From NCBI GenBank assembly GCA_013397435.1, contig VZRG01000164.1:763042-827041 (forward strand): DNA of 64,000 nucleotides. The letters run 5' to 3'. Positions 38,101 through 48,318 of the stretch are shown here, in pieces. How positions within the stretch are numbered: the stretch's first letter is position 1; each line of letters opens with the position of its first letter. A program made the position numbers and the translations under genes. The stretch is from Erythrocercus mccallii. Lineage: Eukaryota > Chordata > Aves > Passeriformes > Dicruridae. The notes beneath the pieces are model-generated. The model worked only from the letters and a program-made list of their open reading frames with translations. It did not search any database and was not told where the DNA came from.

Positions 38101-40878
38101 AAAATTTGTTTTACCAATCAGATCTTAAACTTTATATCTCTTTCCCACCTAAACACAGCTTCCTGAGATCCATAGCTGGACAAGATTGAATCCCACTGTA
38201 GGACTCTTTCCATTGACTCCACTACATTTAAGTCACCCCTTCTAGGATGTCTTTAGTGTTTGCTAAATTCTTCTACAAGAAGAAGCAACCAAAATAGAAC
38301 ACAAGTGAAACAAAACATACAGTTTTCCTTGTATTTTGGGGGCTCCTGGAAGCGGATGGCAGCTAGAATCAAGAAAAGTACACATGGCCACAGTATTTCA
38401 GTGAGAGAGAGGACCTGAAAAAGGAGATCAGAACATCACCAGTCTATAGAACATAGGCTTTGGGAACAAATCAATAAAATTTATATGTCTTTTAACTTAA
38501 AATAAAAAATTAAAATCCTCTCTACAACTACTTAAGGAAAAATAAGATTGTTAAAGCAAGTCAGCAACTGACACTTCTATTTGAAATCCTTATAACTTTG
38601 TGAAATAAACTTCTTTCAGAAAAGAAAAGTAGTTTTCATTTCAATTTATAGTATTTGTAGATACTTTCCTCAGGTTAAGGCAGAGACTCTGGCCAGGTGA
38701 TGACAGTGACCTTCAACTTTCCCATACCTGAGCCTCCTAAGAAGTCAGCAGCATTCTGCACCTTGCTGGGGTTCCTCATGCTCCCCTGACCCCGTCCTGA
38801 TGGCATGCCTCCTTGTCCTTCCCGGGCTCCCTGGCTGCTGCCATGGCACCCTTTCTGTCAGCTGCACTCAAATGCTCTCCAAAAGCCACTTTCATCATCT
38901 CCAGGAGGGAAGACCAAGTGAGACCAAGCTAGCAGGCCTGAGGCTGCTCACAGCCACACATCTCACATCTCAGTGTTCCCATTTCCAGGGCCACTACGAC
39001 AAGGCACACAAGCCAAAGTGCCACGGGACTCAAATTTTGAGTGTGTCTTCTCTGAGCAGATTGCATGTACACAGTGCACATTCATGCCTCTGCAGAGAGG
39101 GCACAAACTCCCAAATGGATTGGAAGGAAGAAAAAAAACACAAAAGCAATTGCATCAGTTTTTAGCAGCAGAAATTAAGAACTGCCATTGAGACAAGTTT
39201 CAAAAGATTTCTCGATTCACTGATAGCATTAGGAAGGTGTGAACAGGAACAGAAACACTGTAGAAATGACAGCCACGCTGAAGTTCTCCCATTAGAGGCT
39301 GTTAACTTCTCTGGAGCATTCAGGGGATTTTATTTCTAAACTGTCAGAGCTGAACCAAATCCCAGCACAGAAGTGATTCCTAGACTTTGGCATGTCAGAA
39401 AAATGCTAAGAACCATAACATAATGCTTAAGAACAAAATCCAGTGTTAGAGACTTCCCTATGGAGAAGGACATCTGTGCTGGACATGAGACAAGGAGCTA
39501 AGATTCTCTGAAATTTAGGGAAATGATCTACCAGGATTTCTCCTCCAGTAACTGCAGATGGAGCACTTTCACAGCTCAGTGTTTGCACAACAGCACACAA
39601 GGAGGTTTTGCAAGTTCCCCAGGGAAGCTTCTGCCTCTCAACAGGCAGAATGAAGTTTGCGTTGGATCACCCTTTTAATTCCTGGCTTGGAGAAGTCTGC
39701 ATCTCTGTGAGTTCTCCTTTCAGAAAATCTAGCAATTAGACAAACTTAAAACTTACATGAAGTAAGATTTTTTTTTTCTTCAGAAATATATGAGGGAACG
39801 CTACACAGAACAAGAGGAGAAATAGATCCACATACAGGAAAACAGGAGATACAGAGAAGCCACTTGATGCACACCAATTGAACATACAGAATTGTTCAGG
39901 TATGGAGAAGAATATGACCAACTACACCCTTCCCCCAAAAGTATATTTTGTATTAGAAAACAACACTTTCATTAATTTGGGGAAGAAGTTCCTCTCTAAA
40001 TTGCAATTTTATTGAGGCTAAATATGTCTGAAACTGAAAGCTGTGTGTTTATTTAATTGAAATAATCCTATCCAAAGCAGCCAACATGCTTCACTGCAAA
40101 TCCCCAGATCATTACCGACAAGTGAAATCAGTGTGAAACTATTGAAGTTGAAGTGACCTTTTTTTCCCCACAAAAAATGTTCTCTCACATTGAGAAAAAT
40201 CACTTCCTTCAATCCTGAAAAATTGTTTCAATCACAGTAAAGGTGAAAGACATCTCATATCTAATTTTCATTATTTTAATTTTGGCTTCTGTTGAAGTAG
40301 ATGCCACATTATTTTGCATATTGGAATTTGAAAGGTTAAATTAGGCATTGGAGAGCAGATAAGAAAAGAAATTTCGAAGTTCATACAATTGTAATACACA
40401 ACACATTCCCTGTATCTAGACTTTGATCACAGTCATGCATGCTTTCTTACATTACCTATAAGCACCTATAATGTGAAGAAAATTTATTTTCTCCATTGCC
40501 ACTGCTTACCAGCACTGTTAGTATCTAATGTTAATTAAATATAAGCAGTGGCTCTTCAAAACTTTTCTGAGATTTGTCTCATTTTCAAATTACGGAGCAT
40601 TGCTGTATTCAGCCATTTTAGAATTAAAAAAACATGTTCTCTACTTGTGTTTTCAACAACTAGGTAACAAAAGGCAAAACAAGGACCACTTGCAGCCAGC
40701 CTGTCCTTACCAATCTGCAGTGAAAAGGTAAAATCGATAGACAAGGTCTTTCCAACGGATACTAAAAAATTGAAAATATTCCTTTTTGTAAAAATTTCCA
40801 AACACTCACCGGTTGCCTCACACGGCAGAGCCAATTTTTCCAAAACAGAGCCTTGAATTGGTGCACAGCATGCCCCAT
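2004..40878 (-). CDS. ABCA13: ABCA13, 5' part of gene (17 exons recognised, 1 tentative; continues past left edge)
   Basis: Giant ABC-A subfamily transporter; human ABCA13 is about 5,058 residues. Exons in transcript order: 40878-40810, 38414-38321, 37176-37053, 28988-28846, 28002-27974, 26817-26654, 24484-24369, 23330-23197, 21441-21277, 19795-19593, 17662-12959, (11642-11554 tentative), 9736-9708, 8415-8243, 7043-6967, 6746-6625, 4126-3932, 2168-2004. All have GT-AG boundaries and, with the tentative exon, one continuous frame of about 2,265 codons. The N terminus ([16 protein letters not shown]) and many later blocks match human ABCA13 as remembered, for example [36 protein letters not shown] and LLDVVSS. 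Encoded here are the cytosolic N-terminal tail, the first membrane helix and much of the helix-rich, heavily glycosylated extracellular domain. Nucleotide-binding domains lie outside the window. UPP1 lies upstream on the same strand, as in human. Confidence 0.95.
3932..4126 (-). CDS. ABCA13: ABCA13 exon 17
   Basis: Phase 0 to phase 0, 65 codons, donor GTAAGATG. It encodes [20 protein letters not shown] and ends LNVRHIIYK. It is colinear with human VLFSALTVALSGKCDQEILH...LDVRAFIYK. The acceptor used (TTGTGATAG) is weak. A nicer TTCTTTACAG 11 bases further in would break the frame, and the human alignment supports the outer site. Confidence 0.95.
4127..6624. other. ABCA13 intron 16
   Basis: About 2.5 kb of AT-rich intron. 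No exon, retroelement or RNA gene recognised. Confidence 0.6.
6625..6746 (-). CDS. ABCA13: ABCA13 exon 16
   Basis: Acceptor TTTCTCTTCCAG, donor GTAAAAG, phase 1 to phase 0. It encodes [20 protein letters not shown] and then [20 protein letters not shown]. It is very close to human VKIKDLMKNITKLTEELRSS and IQISNETIHSILEANISHSK. Confidence 0.95.
6967..7043 (-). CDS. ABCA13: ABCA13 exon 15
   Basis: Acceptor ATCATTCCAG, donor GTGAGATC, phase 2 to phase 1. It encodes [20 protein letters not shown] followed by FNLKN. It matches human KSLEETWSSGNPIMTFLSNF. Confidence 0.88.
7266..7313. repeat. AT-rich nested inverted repeat
   Basis: Within ABCA13 intron 14. Two overlapping hairpins: a near-palindrome centred on ACATATGT flanked by AGAGAT/ATCTCT, and CTCTACAT/ATGTAGAG arms around an 8-base spacer. 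Probably simple-sequence drift. Confidence 0.5.
8243..8415 (-). CDS. ABCA13: ABCA13 exon 14
   Basis: Acceptor GTGTTCTGCAG, donor GTAAAGCC, phase 0 to phase 2. It encodes [20 protein letters not shown], then [20 protein letters not shown]. It aligns with human EIEKIWSSPNQLNCESLSKN and LSSTLESFKSSLENATGQDC, with conserved cysteines. Confidence 0.88.
9708..9736 (-). CDS. ABCA13: ABCA13 exon 13 (29-nt microexon)
   Basis: Acceptor CTCTCTGTCTTTGAAG, then a 29-base exon encoding [10 protein letters not shown], which aligns with human GVTLAQDHFQ. Phase is 1 to 0, fitting the next exon exactly. The donor GTCTGA is unusual, with T instead of purine at +3. Identification rests on the QDH-Q motif, position and phase. 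Confidence 0.75.
10669..10709. repeat. perfect 14-bp inverted repeat
   Basis: Arms GTTTCATAATGTTT and AAACATTATGAAAC are exact reverse complements around a 13-base loop, within ABCA13 intron sequence. No flanking target duplication or transposase is seen. It could be a remnant of a small hairpin element or chance in AT-rich DNA. Confidence 0.8.
11554..11642 (-). CDS. possible ABCA13 exon 12
   Basis: Tentative. Acceptor AAAATCTTTTCAG and donor AG|GTGATG enclose an 89-base open frame. Its phases (2 in, 1 out) join the giant exon to the next microexon without a break. It would encode [20 protein letters not shown] and then KQTFVQKSL. Similarity to human MVVRVLTIVAENP is weak and may be chance. 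Some exon with these phases must exist in this intron, and this is the best candidate I found. Confidence 0.3.
12959..17662 (-). CDS. ABCA13: ABCA13 exon 11, giant 4,704-bp exon of the extracellular domain
   Basis: A single open frame of 1,567 full codons, from acceptor TTATTTTTCCAG to donor GTGAGTGTT (phase 2 to phase 2). It corresponds to human exon 17 (about 4.8 kb). Recognisable blocks include [60 protein letters not shown] and the end LHKDVMAEL (human FHKDVIAEM). The protein is Leu-, Asn- and Ser-rich, poor in cysteine, predicted mostly helical by eye, and holds more than 40 N-x-S/T glycosylation motifs. It has no hydrophobic stretch long enough to be a convincing membrane helix, as expected for a lumenal or extracellular domain. 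No internal stop or frameshift is seen, so the exon is under coding constraint. Antisense ORFs within it are shadows. Confidence 0.97.
17663..19592. other. ABCA13 intron 10
   Basis: About 1.9 kb between exon 10 and the giant exon. Exon phases on either side fit directly. It contains one exon-like stretch (18010-17948) that is out of phase on both sides; otherwise nothing recognisable. Confidence 0.6.
19593..19795 (-). CDS. ABCA13: ABCA13 exon 10
   Basis: Acceptor TCCATTAG, donor GTAAGTTAT, phase 0 to phase 2. It encodes [20 protein letters not shown] through [16 protein letters not shown]. It aligns more loosely with human VFVQWQQGSLLQKTLTGMGH. Its TG end joins the G that opens the giant exon to make Trp, so the frame closes without another exon between them. 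Confidence 0.87.
19986..20015. repeat. perfect 12-bp stem, 6-base loop hairpin
   Basis: Arms TTACATTGCCAA and TTGGCAATGTAA pair exactly around TGCAAG in ABCA13 intron 9 (between exons 9 and 10). The stem is shorter than a normal miRNA precursor. No element family recognised. Confidence 0.85.
21277..21441 (-). CDS. ABCA13: ABCA13 exon 9
   Basis: Acceptor TGTCCTTTCCAG, donor GTAACTT, phase 0 to phase 0, 55 codons. It encodes [20 protein letters not shown] at its start and [18 protein letters not shown] at its end. It aligns with human IPTDTSLEKMVCSVLSS and EAKNYLVHAVSWLRVYQQ at equal length. Confidence 0.94.
21442..23196. other. ABCA13 intron 8
   Basis: About 1.75 kb of AT-rich intron with no recognisable exon or retroelement. 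Confidence 0.55.
23197..23330 (-). CDS. ABCA13: ABCA13 exon 8
   Basis: Acceptor TTTCTTACAG, donor GTAAATC, phase 1 to phase 0. It encodes [20 protein letters not shown] and then [20 protein letters not shown]. It matches human YHLSMQNIVWDPQKVQYDLK and SQFGFDDLHTEQILNSSAEL. Confidence 0.93.
24369..24484 (-). CDS. ABCA13: ABCA13 exon 7
   Basis: Acceptor CCAATTTCAG, donor GTAAGAAA, phase 2 to phase 1. It encodes [20 protein letters not shown] followed by [18 protein letters not shown]. It aligns with human ISLEDLDWLPLNQTFSQVSE, including the LNLTVAS/LNVTIST glycosylation site. Confidence 0.9.
25011..25238 (+). repeat. purine-rich minisatellite (19-bp unit)
   Basis: Almost pure A/G on the plus strand. 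The clearest part has a 19-base period: AGATGGGGGGAGAAAAGAG at 25041 and AGATGGGGGGAGAAAAGAC at 25060, then a drifting third copy at 25079. Diverged GGGGGAGAGAAAAG-like copies continue to about 25238. It lies in ABCA13 intron 6, so the pre-mRNA carries a long C/U-rich tract about 0.5 kb upstream of exon 7. It generates several long overlapping open frames that are not genes. Confidence 0.9.
26654..26817 (-). CDS. ABCA13: ABCA13 exon 6
   Basis: Acceptor CACCTAAAG behind a T-rich tract; donor GTAAGTAC; phase 0 to phase 2. It encodes [20 protein letters not shown] and then [20 protein letters not shown]. It matches human MDLNKTEEVILKLESLHQQP...WDFLLLLPRL. Confidence 0.92.
27974..28002 (-). CDS. 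ABCA13: ABCA13 exon 5 (29-nt microexon)
   Basis: A tiny exon flanked by acceptor TTTTACAG and donor GTAAGTAT. It encodes [10 protein letters not shown], with the first G split with exon 4 (phase 1 to phase 0). It supplies the residues equivalent to human YGSSFFT just before MDLN. It was found by phase and position; it is too short for an ORF scan. Confidence 0.85.
28846..28988 (-). CDS. ABCA13: ABCA13 exon 4
   Basis: Starts after ATGCAAG (phase 2) and ends at GTAAGCT (phase 1). It encodes [20 protein letters not shown] and then [20 protein letters not shown]. It matches human FLKEIQDLAEEI...LKRLW. The exact acceptor is the one that keeps frame with exon 3; its pyrimidine tract lies 15-25 bases further upstream. 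Confidence 0.85.
28989..37052. other. ABCA13 intron 3 (8 kb)
   Basis: The largest intron in the window. It holds a CR1 fragment at 29757-30016, a short poly-G stretch near 30627, and some less AT-rich stretches (about 31160-31640 and 33240-34260) that might be old repeats I cannot name. A 160-codon minus-strand open frame at 31648-31166 matches nothing I recognise. Confidence 0.5.
29757..30016 (-). mobile_element. CR1 LINE, truncated 3' end
   Basis: The plus strand begins CACAGAATCAAAGAG and continues with the CR1 blocks GTCATCTGGTCCAACCTCC, CTTGAATATCTCCAG, GACTCCACAACTTCTCTGGG, TTGTTCCAGTG and TAAAGGACTTCTTCCTCAT. This is the reverse complement of the 3' end of avian CR1, so the element points to the minus strand, the same strand as ABCA13. 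It is 5' truncated and has no open reverse transcriptase frame. Confidence 0.9.
37053..37176 (-). CDS. ABCA13: ABCA13 exon 3
   Basis: Acceptor TTGGTTTTAG, donor GTAAGTT, phase 1 to phase 2. It encodes [20 protein letters not shown] and then [10 protein letters not shown], a cysteine-containing start of the extracellular domain that aligns with human CYLQPRDLPSCG...LLCNTGSRCRN. Confidence 0.92.
38321..38414 (-). CDS. ABCA13: ABCA13 exon 2 (first transmembrane helix)
   Basis: Acceptor TTTTTCAG and donor GTATGTT; starts phase 0, ends phase 1. It encodes [20 protein letters not shown] followed by [11 protein letters not shown]. This is a hydrophobic membrane segment followed by the start of the first extracellular loop, matching the human segment that ends RFQEPPRYRDI. 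Confidence 0.93.
38415..40809. other. ABCA13 intron 1
   Basis: About 2.4 kb. A plus-strand open frame of 121 codons (38800-39165) lies in a modestly GC-richer patch, but it shows no family signature and no splice context. Nothing else recognised. Confidence 0.55.
40810..40878 (-). CDS. ABCA13: ABCA13 exon 1 (start codon)
   Basis: Encodes [20 protein letters not shown] plus RQP, the basic tryptophan-containing cytosolic tail typical of ABC-A proteins. It is nearly identical to human [20 protein letters not shown]. The donor is GTGAGTG after codon 23 (phase 0). An in-frame TAG lies 54 bases upstream (40932-40930), so this ATG is the first possible start if the upstream sequence is exonic. Confidence 0.93.
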
Positions 40879-41128
40879 ATCTTCTTTTCTGTCCTTCGTC
40901 CACTTGCAGAGTGGCTTCTCGGGGACTTTCTAACTCAGAATCATCACACCAAGCAGTCCAGACGTATTATTCAGAAGCTGATTAATTCTAGCACTAGTGA
41001 ACAGTGCAAGAGATTTGCCTGCTTCCTGAGAAAAGATGAGATTATGTTTCTGCCTCTTGTTTTGTTTTCATTGAGGAATCTCATCTTTCTGTTTTCCTTC
41101 TCAGTGCAATGAACAGTAAGGGGATGGG

Positions 41129-41134
41129 TTTATA
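41129..41134 (-). promoter_or_regulatory. possible TATA box for ABCA13
   Basis: TATAAA on the minus strand, about 250 bases upstream of the ABCA13 ATG. No CpG island is seen around this start, which would suit a tissue-restricted TATA promoter. The assignment rests on position only; an upstream non-coding exon cannot be excluded. Confidence 0.25.
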
Positions 41135-44100
41135 GAAATGCCTTCAGGCTGCTTTACTCCACAGCATACATTCTGCACTTGTTTCTACTTTTCTGGAATA
41201 AAAATGGATGCAAAAAATGAGGGGGAGGGGGAAGAATATGTAACATGTATTTGTCTTTTTCCAAAGTTTTGTGACTTTTTATCACTTTAGTGTTTATGTC
41301 TGGTTTTTTTGTAGATGCTTATATTTTTGAAAAAAAATAATAGTAGTAAAATAAATAGGAAAATAACACTGTTTCACCACATGGCCCTAAAAATGCCACT
41401 ATGCTCCTAGAACATCCTTATAAGTATACATCTAGCACTGTAGTGGCCCCAGTGCATCATCATACGACTGTTGAATTTTCTCTTGTGGAGGGTGTATGTT
41501 TGACATTTCATTCTCCTTCACCTGCACAGAGGGAGAACATTCCAACAATAGAAAACTCTGCTAATTAATAACCACATGCTGCCTGGGATGAATATCTTAC
41601 ATATCTTAGTCTTACAGCAGCAGTTCCTTCAGCAAAGAGGTGGGAGAGCAATTCCTTCTGCAGAAGGGGAGCATGTGCAGACCTGTGGCAGCAGAGTCAG
41701 TGGGAGACCCAGGAGGAACCTGGTGGTGCAGAGGATGACCACCCTACCCACCAGGAATGACACTGTGAGCAGAGGAGCAACCTTTCTGGGTTTTTTTGTT
41801 CTACACAAATGAATTCCCTAATAATCTGATGCCCAAAAGCTCTCTCTCTGGTCAATAGAAACACACAATACAGCCATTCTATAAGGTAATTCAAACCACC
41901 TAGAATCTGAGTCATGATTCACACACACACACATAAGACAGCGTGATGCCTGAACAAATATTCTTTATTTCTTATTATTGCTGAGTAAATTGCATCATTG
42001 CACTTTCTACAAATGTATTCCTGTTGAATGAAAGACACATCCTAACATTCACAGCTATTTTTCTCCAATAAGAGTAATGTCCCCCAAAATACAAAAACTT
42101 TTTTGATACAGAAGTCATCAAAGTGGAATCCGACTTCCATTAGATTTAAGCTAAGGCAGTAATTTATAAGGTCAATAAATCTGCTACTTCTGCAATGAAC
42201 AACTGCATATCTGCAGGTCTAATTAGTTGTGCCAGTTTCTATGGGATGAGGATCAGCTGGTGTTGAGCGCCTTAGCTTCTTTTTCCCAGAATTTGGGTCA
42301 CCCAATAGCAGTTTTGGCACTTCAGAGCACATTGTAAATTTAGTTACTCCACTTCCTAGGAAAATGACTGATTATTCTGATAAAATGTCTGTATTTGAAA
42401 TGATGCAAATTTCTGTTTATTTTACTTTTTCCATGGTTCAAGGAATAGAGAAAAAAATAGACTAAGGAGGGGTCATGAATTCATCAGTTTTACATACTGG
42501 TCAAAATCACCTCCCAAAAAGCAGAAATCACATATGAAGTCATGGCAGAATGCAGCTAGCTAAACACCTTCATTTCTCAAATATGGTGGGATTTCCTTTT
42601 ATATTCTCTGCTCTGAGACTGAAAAATTACTAAGGTAATAATTTAGCTCAAATAGAAATGTGAAAGTCCTCAGGACGTACTAAAAACCTAAATAGTTTAG
42701 TGTTTACCTGAATGACGTTAAGTACCTATGTACCTTTGAGTCAGGATTAACTAATGCCTTACCAAGGAGCTCCACTTCACACTTGGATGGCACTTCTGCT
42801 TTTAGTCAAGCATTGCTAAAATCCCTGCTATTTCAGAGTACGAACAATCACTTTTCTTGCTAGGATCAAAGGTGACATTCTGAGATAGTAGTGAGAGAGA
42901 TTCTGTGCACAGCAGAAGTATGCACAACAAATATTTTTCAGAAACTGAAATTGAAATACTATTAATTGTTAATATGTGTGGTATTGCACAGCCATTCTAG
43001 AAAACCAGGGAGTAGAATCTATAGAATGTGATTTCTAGGAAATTATAAATTACTCAGCATAATGAATTCCAAGCAGTTATTTATCAAAGCAACTGATATG
43101 GAAGACAGTTCCTGTCTGTAAGTGTGTGGGTTAAAGCAGCTCGCATGACCCACATGCCAAATTATTTTGAACAAGTCATTCTGCAAAATCTCTGCTCATC
43201 CGACTGTGGTGTGTTAATTTATTATGCTCTATATAAGTACAGTCTCATAAATGTGGCATTCTATTTTCACACTAAGAGGAACCATTTTGTATGCAATTAG
43301 TGTCCAGTACTAATGAACTACTGACTCCCTGTTTTACTATATAAGACACTCAATAGACAAACACCTTTCACCATCAAGTTATGTTGACTTCATTTGTCTC
43401 TTACTTCATTAGAGAAGTCTCACTTCCTACAGAAATTCATTCTTGACTAGTTTGGTGTCTTTCAGTAGCAGACCTGTTTTTTCTAGAATGAAATTTAGGA
43501 AAGTAGAAGATATCCCATGAACATTCCAACAAGAACAATTGCTGCAGTGACATTCTGGGAAATTACTTCTAAAAGTAATTTTAGAAGACACAGATTGTAT
43601 GAGCTTGATTGTATTATATTGAATGTCAGAAATATGAGAATTATTAAATCAAACCATCACCCCCCCCACCCCCAAACCAAACCCTTGGCACAAAAGACAT
43701 AATAATATGAAAATCAAAGGATTAATGAATATTTTTGGAATGACGTATCAGCTCTATTGCTGCTATCCTGGAAGCGCTTTTGAATCCCTAGGTTTCATCA
43801 GGACAGAATCAAACAGTATCCTGTGCAAGCACCAGCTTTAAATATCTATATTAACTATATCATTATTTCACTATAAATAACAGGTAATAGCTATAATAAC
43901 TGAATGCTTTCAGCTCTCCTTGACAAAGTGGCTGTAGTCAACAGCAACATCTTGAGTATTGCAGGGCAAATTAGAAAGCCATGGATTTCATCATGTACTC
44001 CACTCATTCCTTCTGGAATGGAAAAAAAAAACAGGCCCAGACTTGGGTCTTTGAGTAAGAACAAGAGAGTAACCTGCTCTTTTTTGCTTCTGCTTAACTT

Positions 44101-47100
44101 TAGCAGGCTTTGCCTTAGTTTTAACTTAAAACTTTACTTTTATAATATACAAGTTATCCAAAATCACTGGGGCCGAAAAGGCAGAAAACCTCCTGCCAGC
44201 ATCCAGCTCTGGTTTTAAAACTCAACTGCTTTATAATACCATACCATTAACACGTCATGTCTAGCCTACAGTTTTAATACAATGTAATTAGAGTAGGCTG
44301 GCAAGCACTTTCAAAGAAACATAATTTTATATGTTAAATAGGTTAAAGCCTGAGAGCCAACAATACTGTTTGGTATAGACAGGAATGCAGTCAAATCATG
44401 TGAGAATATGGCTGGGATTTTGGCAAACTAACCTACTTTTCCTATCACCACCCACCACTTCTTTCTCAAGGTTTATTAAGTGATCACAAGGCTTTCCTTT
44501 TAACATTAATGGGAGCACTACTTGTAAATATTTACATGGGCCAGACCTGTGTTCAGACAAAGTGCCTGCAGGATGACATCAATTAGTATCATCTTTCCTG
44601 GGAGACGCTTTACGCGTGCAAAGTTAGGGCCTGATGAAAAATGTTAGTTGTGGGCAAGGTCAGATAATGGGGCTGATTAAAATGCAGCTATGTGTTAAAC
44701 CAACAAAACAGACCCAATCTCCCAAGGAGGTTGGCAGTTTGTTTGAGCTTCTGGGGAGCTCTAGGAAGTTTACTCTTGTAAAATGACAGACTAATAGTAA
44801 ATTGAAAATTTTCAGAGCTGCAAGTTCAGCACCCAAAAGAAGCATCTGGAATCAGGCTCATGTGTTGTGCAAAACCAGCTCGTCTGTCTTTTGCTGCTGC
44901 TTCACTTTGTTTGTAGCCCAAGCAAAAGCACTGTACCTGTCAGCATTACTCTTTCTTCTATTATTGTACTGCAGAGTTTCAGATTTAATATTGCTCTGTT
45001 CAGTGACCTCCTTTCTCTTCAGCAGAAGACTTTCTGGACTTGTAATTTAACCCATACTCTGAAGTATAATATCAAATGGCAATTATTTTAGAAAGAAAAA
45101 CATGACTTTTAGTCACTCAAAGACTGAGAAACTTTCAGGGAAAGCAAACCTCAACATCGCATAGCAAATCATAATAGTGACATCAAATCACACTACTGTG
45201 CCTTCTTGTATTCAGTTGTTGCACACAGATTCCATCTCCAAAGCCCAGTTTGCTGCTTCAGTTTTCTTTCACCTGTCTTGCAATGGAAATTAAAAACATC
45301 CCTGATTCAACCATATATACATTTTATTTAGGAGTATATATTGAGATCTTGACTTGAGAAAAATCCAGTTCTGCTATGCAATGCATTGAAAATCCTTTAC
45401 AAAGAAGAACGTTAAAAAAAATTGCTTATTACATGTATATATTTTCAGGAAATACTGAAATTATCAAATTATTTCACTTGATTTTTTAAAGGACATATCT
45501 GTTGCCTAATCACATCTGGACATAGGTCATTCGAAAATGTTCCTTTTCAGGATTTATCACAGCTTTCATCAAAGAAAAATACTTCTCTGAAATATATCAC
45601 AATGCCAAAAATAAAAACCCACTCCTTCAAGTCACTACCTGAGTTAGTTACTGCTCTTTTTCAGTCTTTTGCAAATGTAAAACCATTGCATTACAGCCTG
45701 TCTTCATTATGATCTCAAGCATTTCTTTAAAAAAATGGTAGCAATAGGCCAGAACACCATGAATCACAGAACAAACCATTGGTAGGAACCACCTTTTTCT
45801 CCTTTCCTGCTTCCACTCTATTCACATCTGCCTCTTTTCTTTGCTTTTATCCCTTCTGATCCCTGGATTAAACTGATTGTATAGTGTTTTGCTAGGTACA
45901 GGATGGCACAGAGAACCACAGCAGGCCCTTGATTTGAAATGGGTTTCTGGGGTTTGCAAGATTTGTAAATCTACTAGGAGATACTGCATTATGTAACACT
46001 GAATATTTATGTAATACCATATGTGTTTTTTAAAATATCACCACTCTGAATCCTGATTCATGTTCTACAGAAAGAATGAGAATGGCTCTCATATTGAACA
46101 ATTGACCTGCATATAAAACCTGTAAATATTGTATAACTCTCCGTACAACCTACAGGAAGGCAACTTCTCGGCCGGATGCACACGAGTGACTCATTTCTTT
46201 ATCTCCCTGTCCAGTTGCAGTCATAAGGGAAAAGACAATTGTTCTTATCAGGGTAACATTCTGGCAAGTTTCCTCTGAAGTTAGGAAAGATACTTTATTG
46301 CATGTCAGATGTGTCTGTAGAGTGACCTCTTGCATTAGGAATACAGCCTTTGAGGATGGAGAACAGCAGAAACAGGAGGATACTTGGTATCCTTCGACTT
46401 CTAATTTTAAGCTTTCATATACCATTTTACTCCATCTGGTGGGAAGTACAGAAGTAAATCTTTTAGCAAAGAGAAACGTACAGTATCCTAAGGAACAGTG
46501 GGAAGGAGAAGGACATACAGGCAAAGGCAATGGCTCATCTTTCAGAGGCTTCTGCCAGAGTCTTGGTCATTGATTTAATACAATAGTTGCCTCATCCCAT
46601 GAATGCATGATGCTTAGCTCCATCTTGGCCAGGCCACAAGCCCATTTATGTTTTAGCATCTAGAACATAAGAGTTTTCATATTAGTTCTCAGAAGTGCCT
46701 ACATTATTTGACTGTAAATACAAAAACTTTTTGGTTCCATTTGACAGCACACACTGTTAAAACAATTTAAGAAATTCTTTTTAACAAGTTTCCAGATTCA
46801 TTCTGTCCTTCCTTTAAAAAGACGAATCACACCATTTTAGATTCATATCTCCAGGACAAGCATAGTAATATGCTTCCCCAGAGCTTCACAGTCAAATTAA
46901 GAGTTTGTTTTCCAGGTAAAGCATTTTTCTTCTTTTTAGGTACTTCTTATTAAGTATTTCTTATCCAAGAGCCAACTGTCTCCTCCAAACCCATACTGGT
47001 CCATTTGGTGTAAGACTTCCTTCACCACAGAGTGCAGTACGCACTGAAGTGATCTTGTTTTTATCTCCTTGTTACTGTTTCAAGAACAGGACCTTGAAGA

Positions 47101-48312
47101 GAGAAGATGTGCTTTGTTGCATGTTTCCCAAAGGACCTCACAGACTTCATGCAATGCATAGGCAAGCACCAGGTATAGTTAAACACAGATTTTTTTAAAA
47201 AATTTTTAGTATTTTTTTAAATACAAGAGAAACAGTTCAAACAAAATGTGAAGCCTCTCTCCTTCCCTTAAGCTTAGGGAAAAAAAGATTTTCTCTGAAA
47301 ACTTACATTCACTGTATATCCTGAGCATAAATGAGAAAATGTAGGTTTAAAATTAGAAGAAGACTAGATCATAATTTTCTAAAAGTTACTAATATGTTTT
47401 CCAGCTGAAAAAATAATCAAATTTAAGGAGACTGATCCTCATTGGCAGTTTTCTGTTCATGAGTCACCCTTCCTTTTTTAATGTTTTCATCACATTGTTT
47501 CCAGTCTCTGTCACTTGTTGACTCTGCCTACTACTAACATCACTCTCTTATAATTCTAAGGCTTGTGCTTGTTAACAGCATTGCAGACTACAATCCTCAC
47601 ACAGAAAATCTCATTTTGCTGGGTCAGCCACAGCTGTTCTGAGATCTTATTCAGACTTTTTGACCTGTGACCCTCTGCTAGGATTGGACCCTCCCCCACT
47701 GCAGTAGAAAGGGAAAATTTTAAAAAAATTAAAAATAAGAAAAATAGATAAACACATTTTCTTTAATTGACCATGTATTTACATTCGAACCACAGCAGCA
47801 AAGCAGCAAGGAGTATGATTAAAAAAAAAAACCCCGAACACTTAGGCCAATGTTATTGGAAAAAACTACAATTTCAGAAGGTTTTGATGGCATGTGCCAC
47901 TAAGAGGTATACTCCAGTTCCTCAGAAGAACTCAGAACCATTGCAACAGTGAGTGTTACATCCTGAGAATGGAGATGAATACCAATTTAGAAAAAAAAAA
48001 AAAAGGCAAAGAAACAAGAAGGGCTACCATAATACAGGCCTGTGAACATGCTGTGCATCTCTGGAATGCCTTCAATTCCTCTTCATAAGCAGGAATCTTC
48101 CTTCAGCAAAAGATTGTTAGTACTTCAATGCAAAATTACTTAATGCATAAATATTTCCTGGGTATTGATTCAATTCTTTAGTTAAAATATTCCTGGATCA
48201 GTATCTAGGCAGTACAGATATTCAACAGCTCAGTGTCAAGTCCTTAATGCTTAGAAAATTCAGTCCCACACTTTGCAATTTCATGAAATTTTAACGTACA
48301 AAAATAGTATTG
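41135..48312. other. intergenic region between ABCA13 and UPP1
   Basis: About 7 kb of AT-rich DNA with no exon set I could assemble on either strand. It contains short homopolymers, a poly-C run near 43660 and a short CA repeat near 41920. It must hold the distal ABCA13 promoter and the UPP1 transcript end. Regulatory elements cannot be told from sequence alone. Confidence 0.55.
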
Positions 48313-48318
48313 TTTATT
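48313..48318 (-). terminator. probable UPP1 polyadenylation signal
   Basis: AATAAA on the minus strand, about 490 bases past the UPP1 stop codon. It is the first canonical hexamer met downstream of the stop and would give a 3' UTR of about half a kilobase. Confidence 0.45.

Noticed and set aside
38800..39165. 121-codon plus-strand open frame
   Set aside because: In ABCA13 intron 1, no homology or domain recognised, ordinary for its length in a slightly GC-richer patch.
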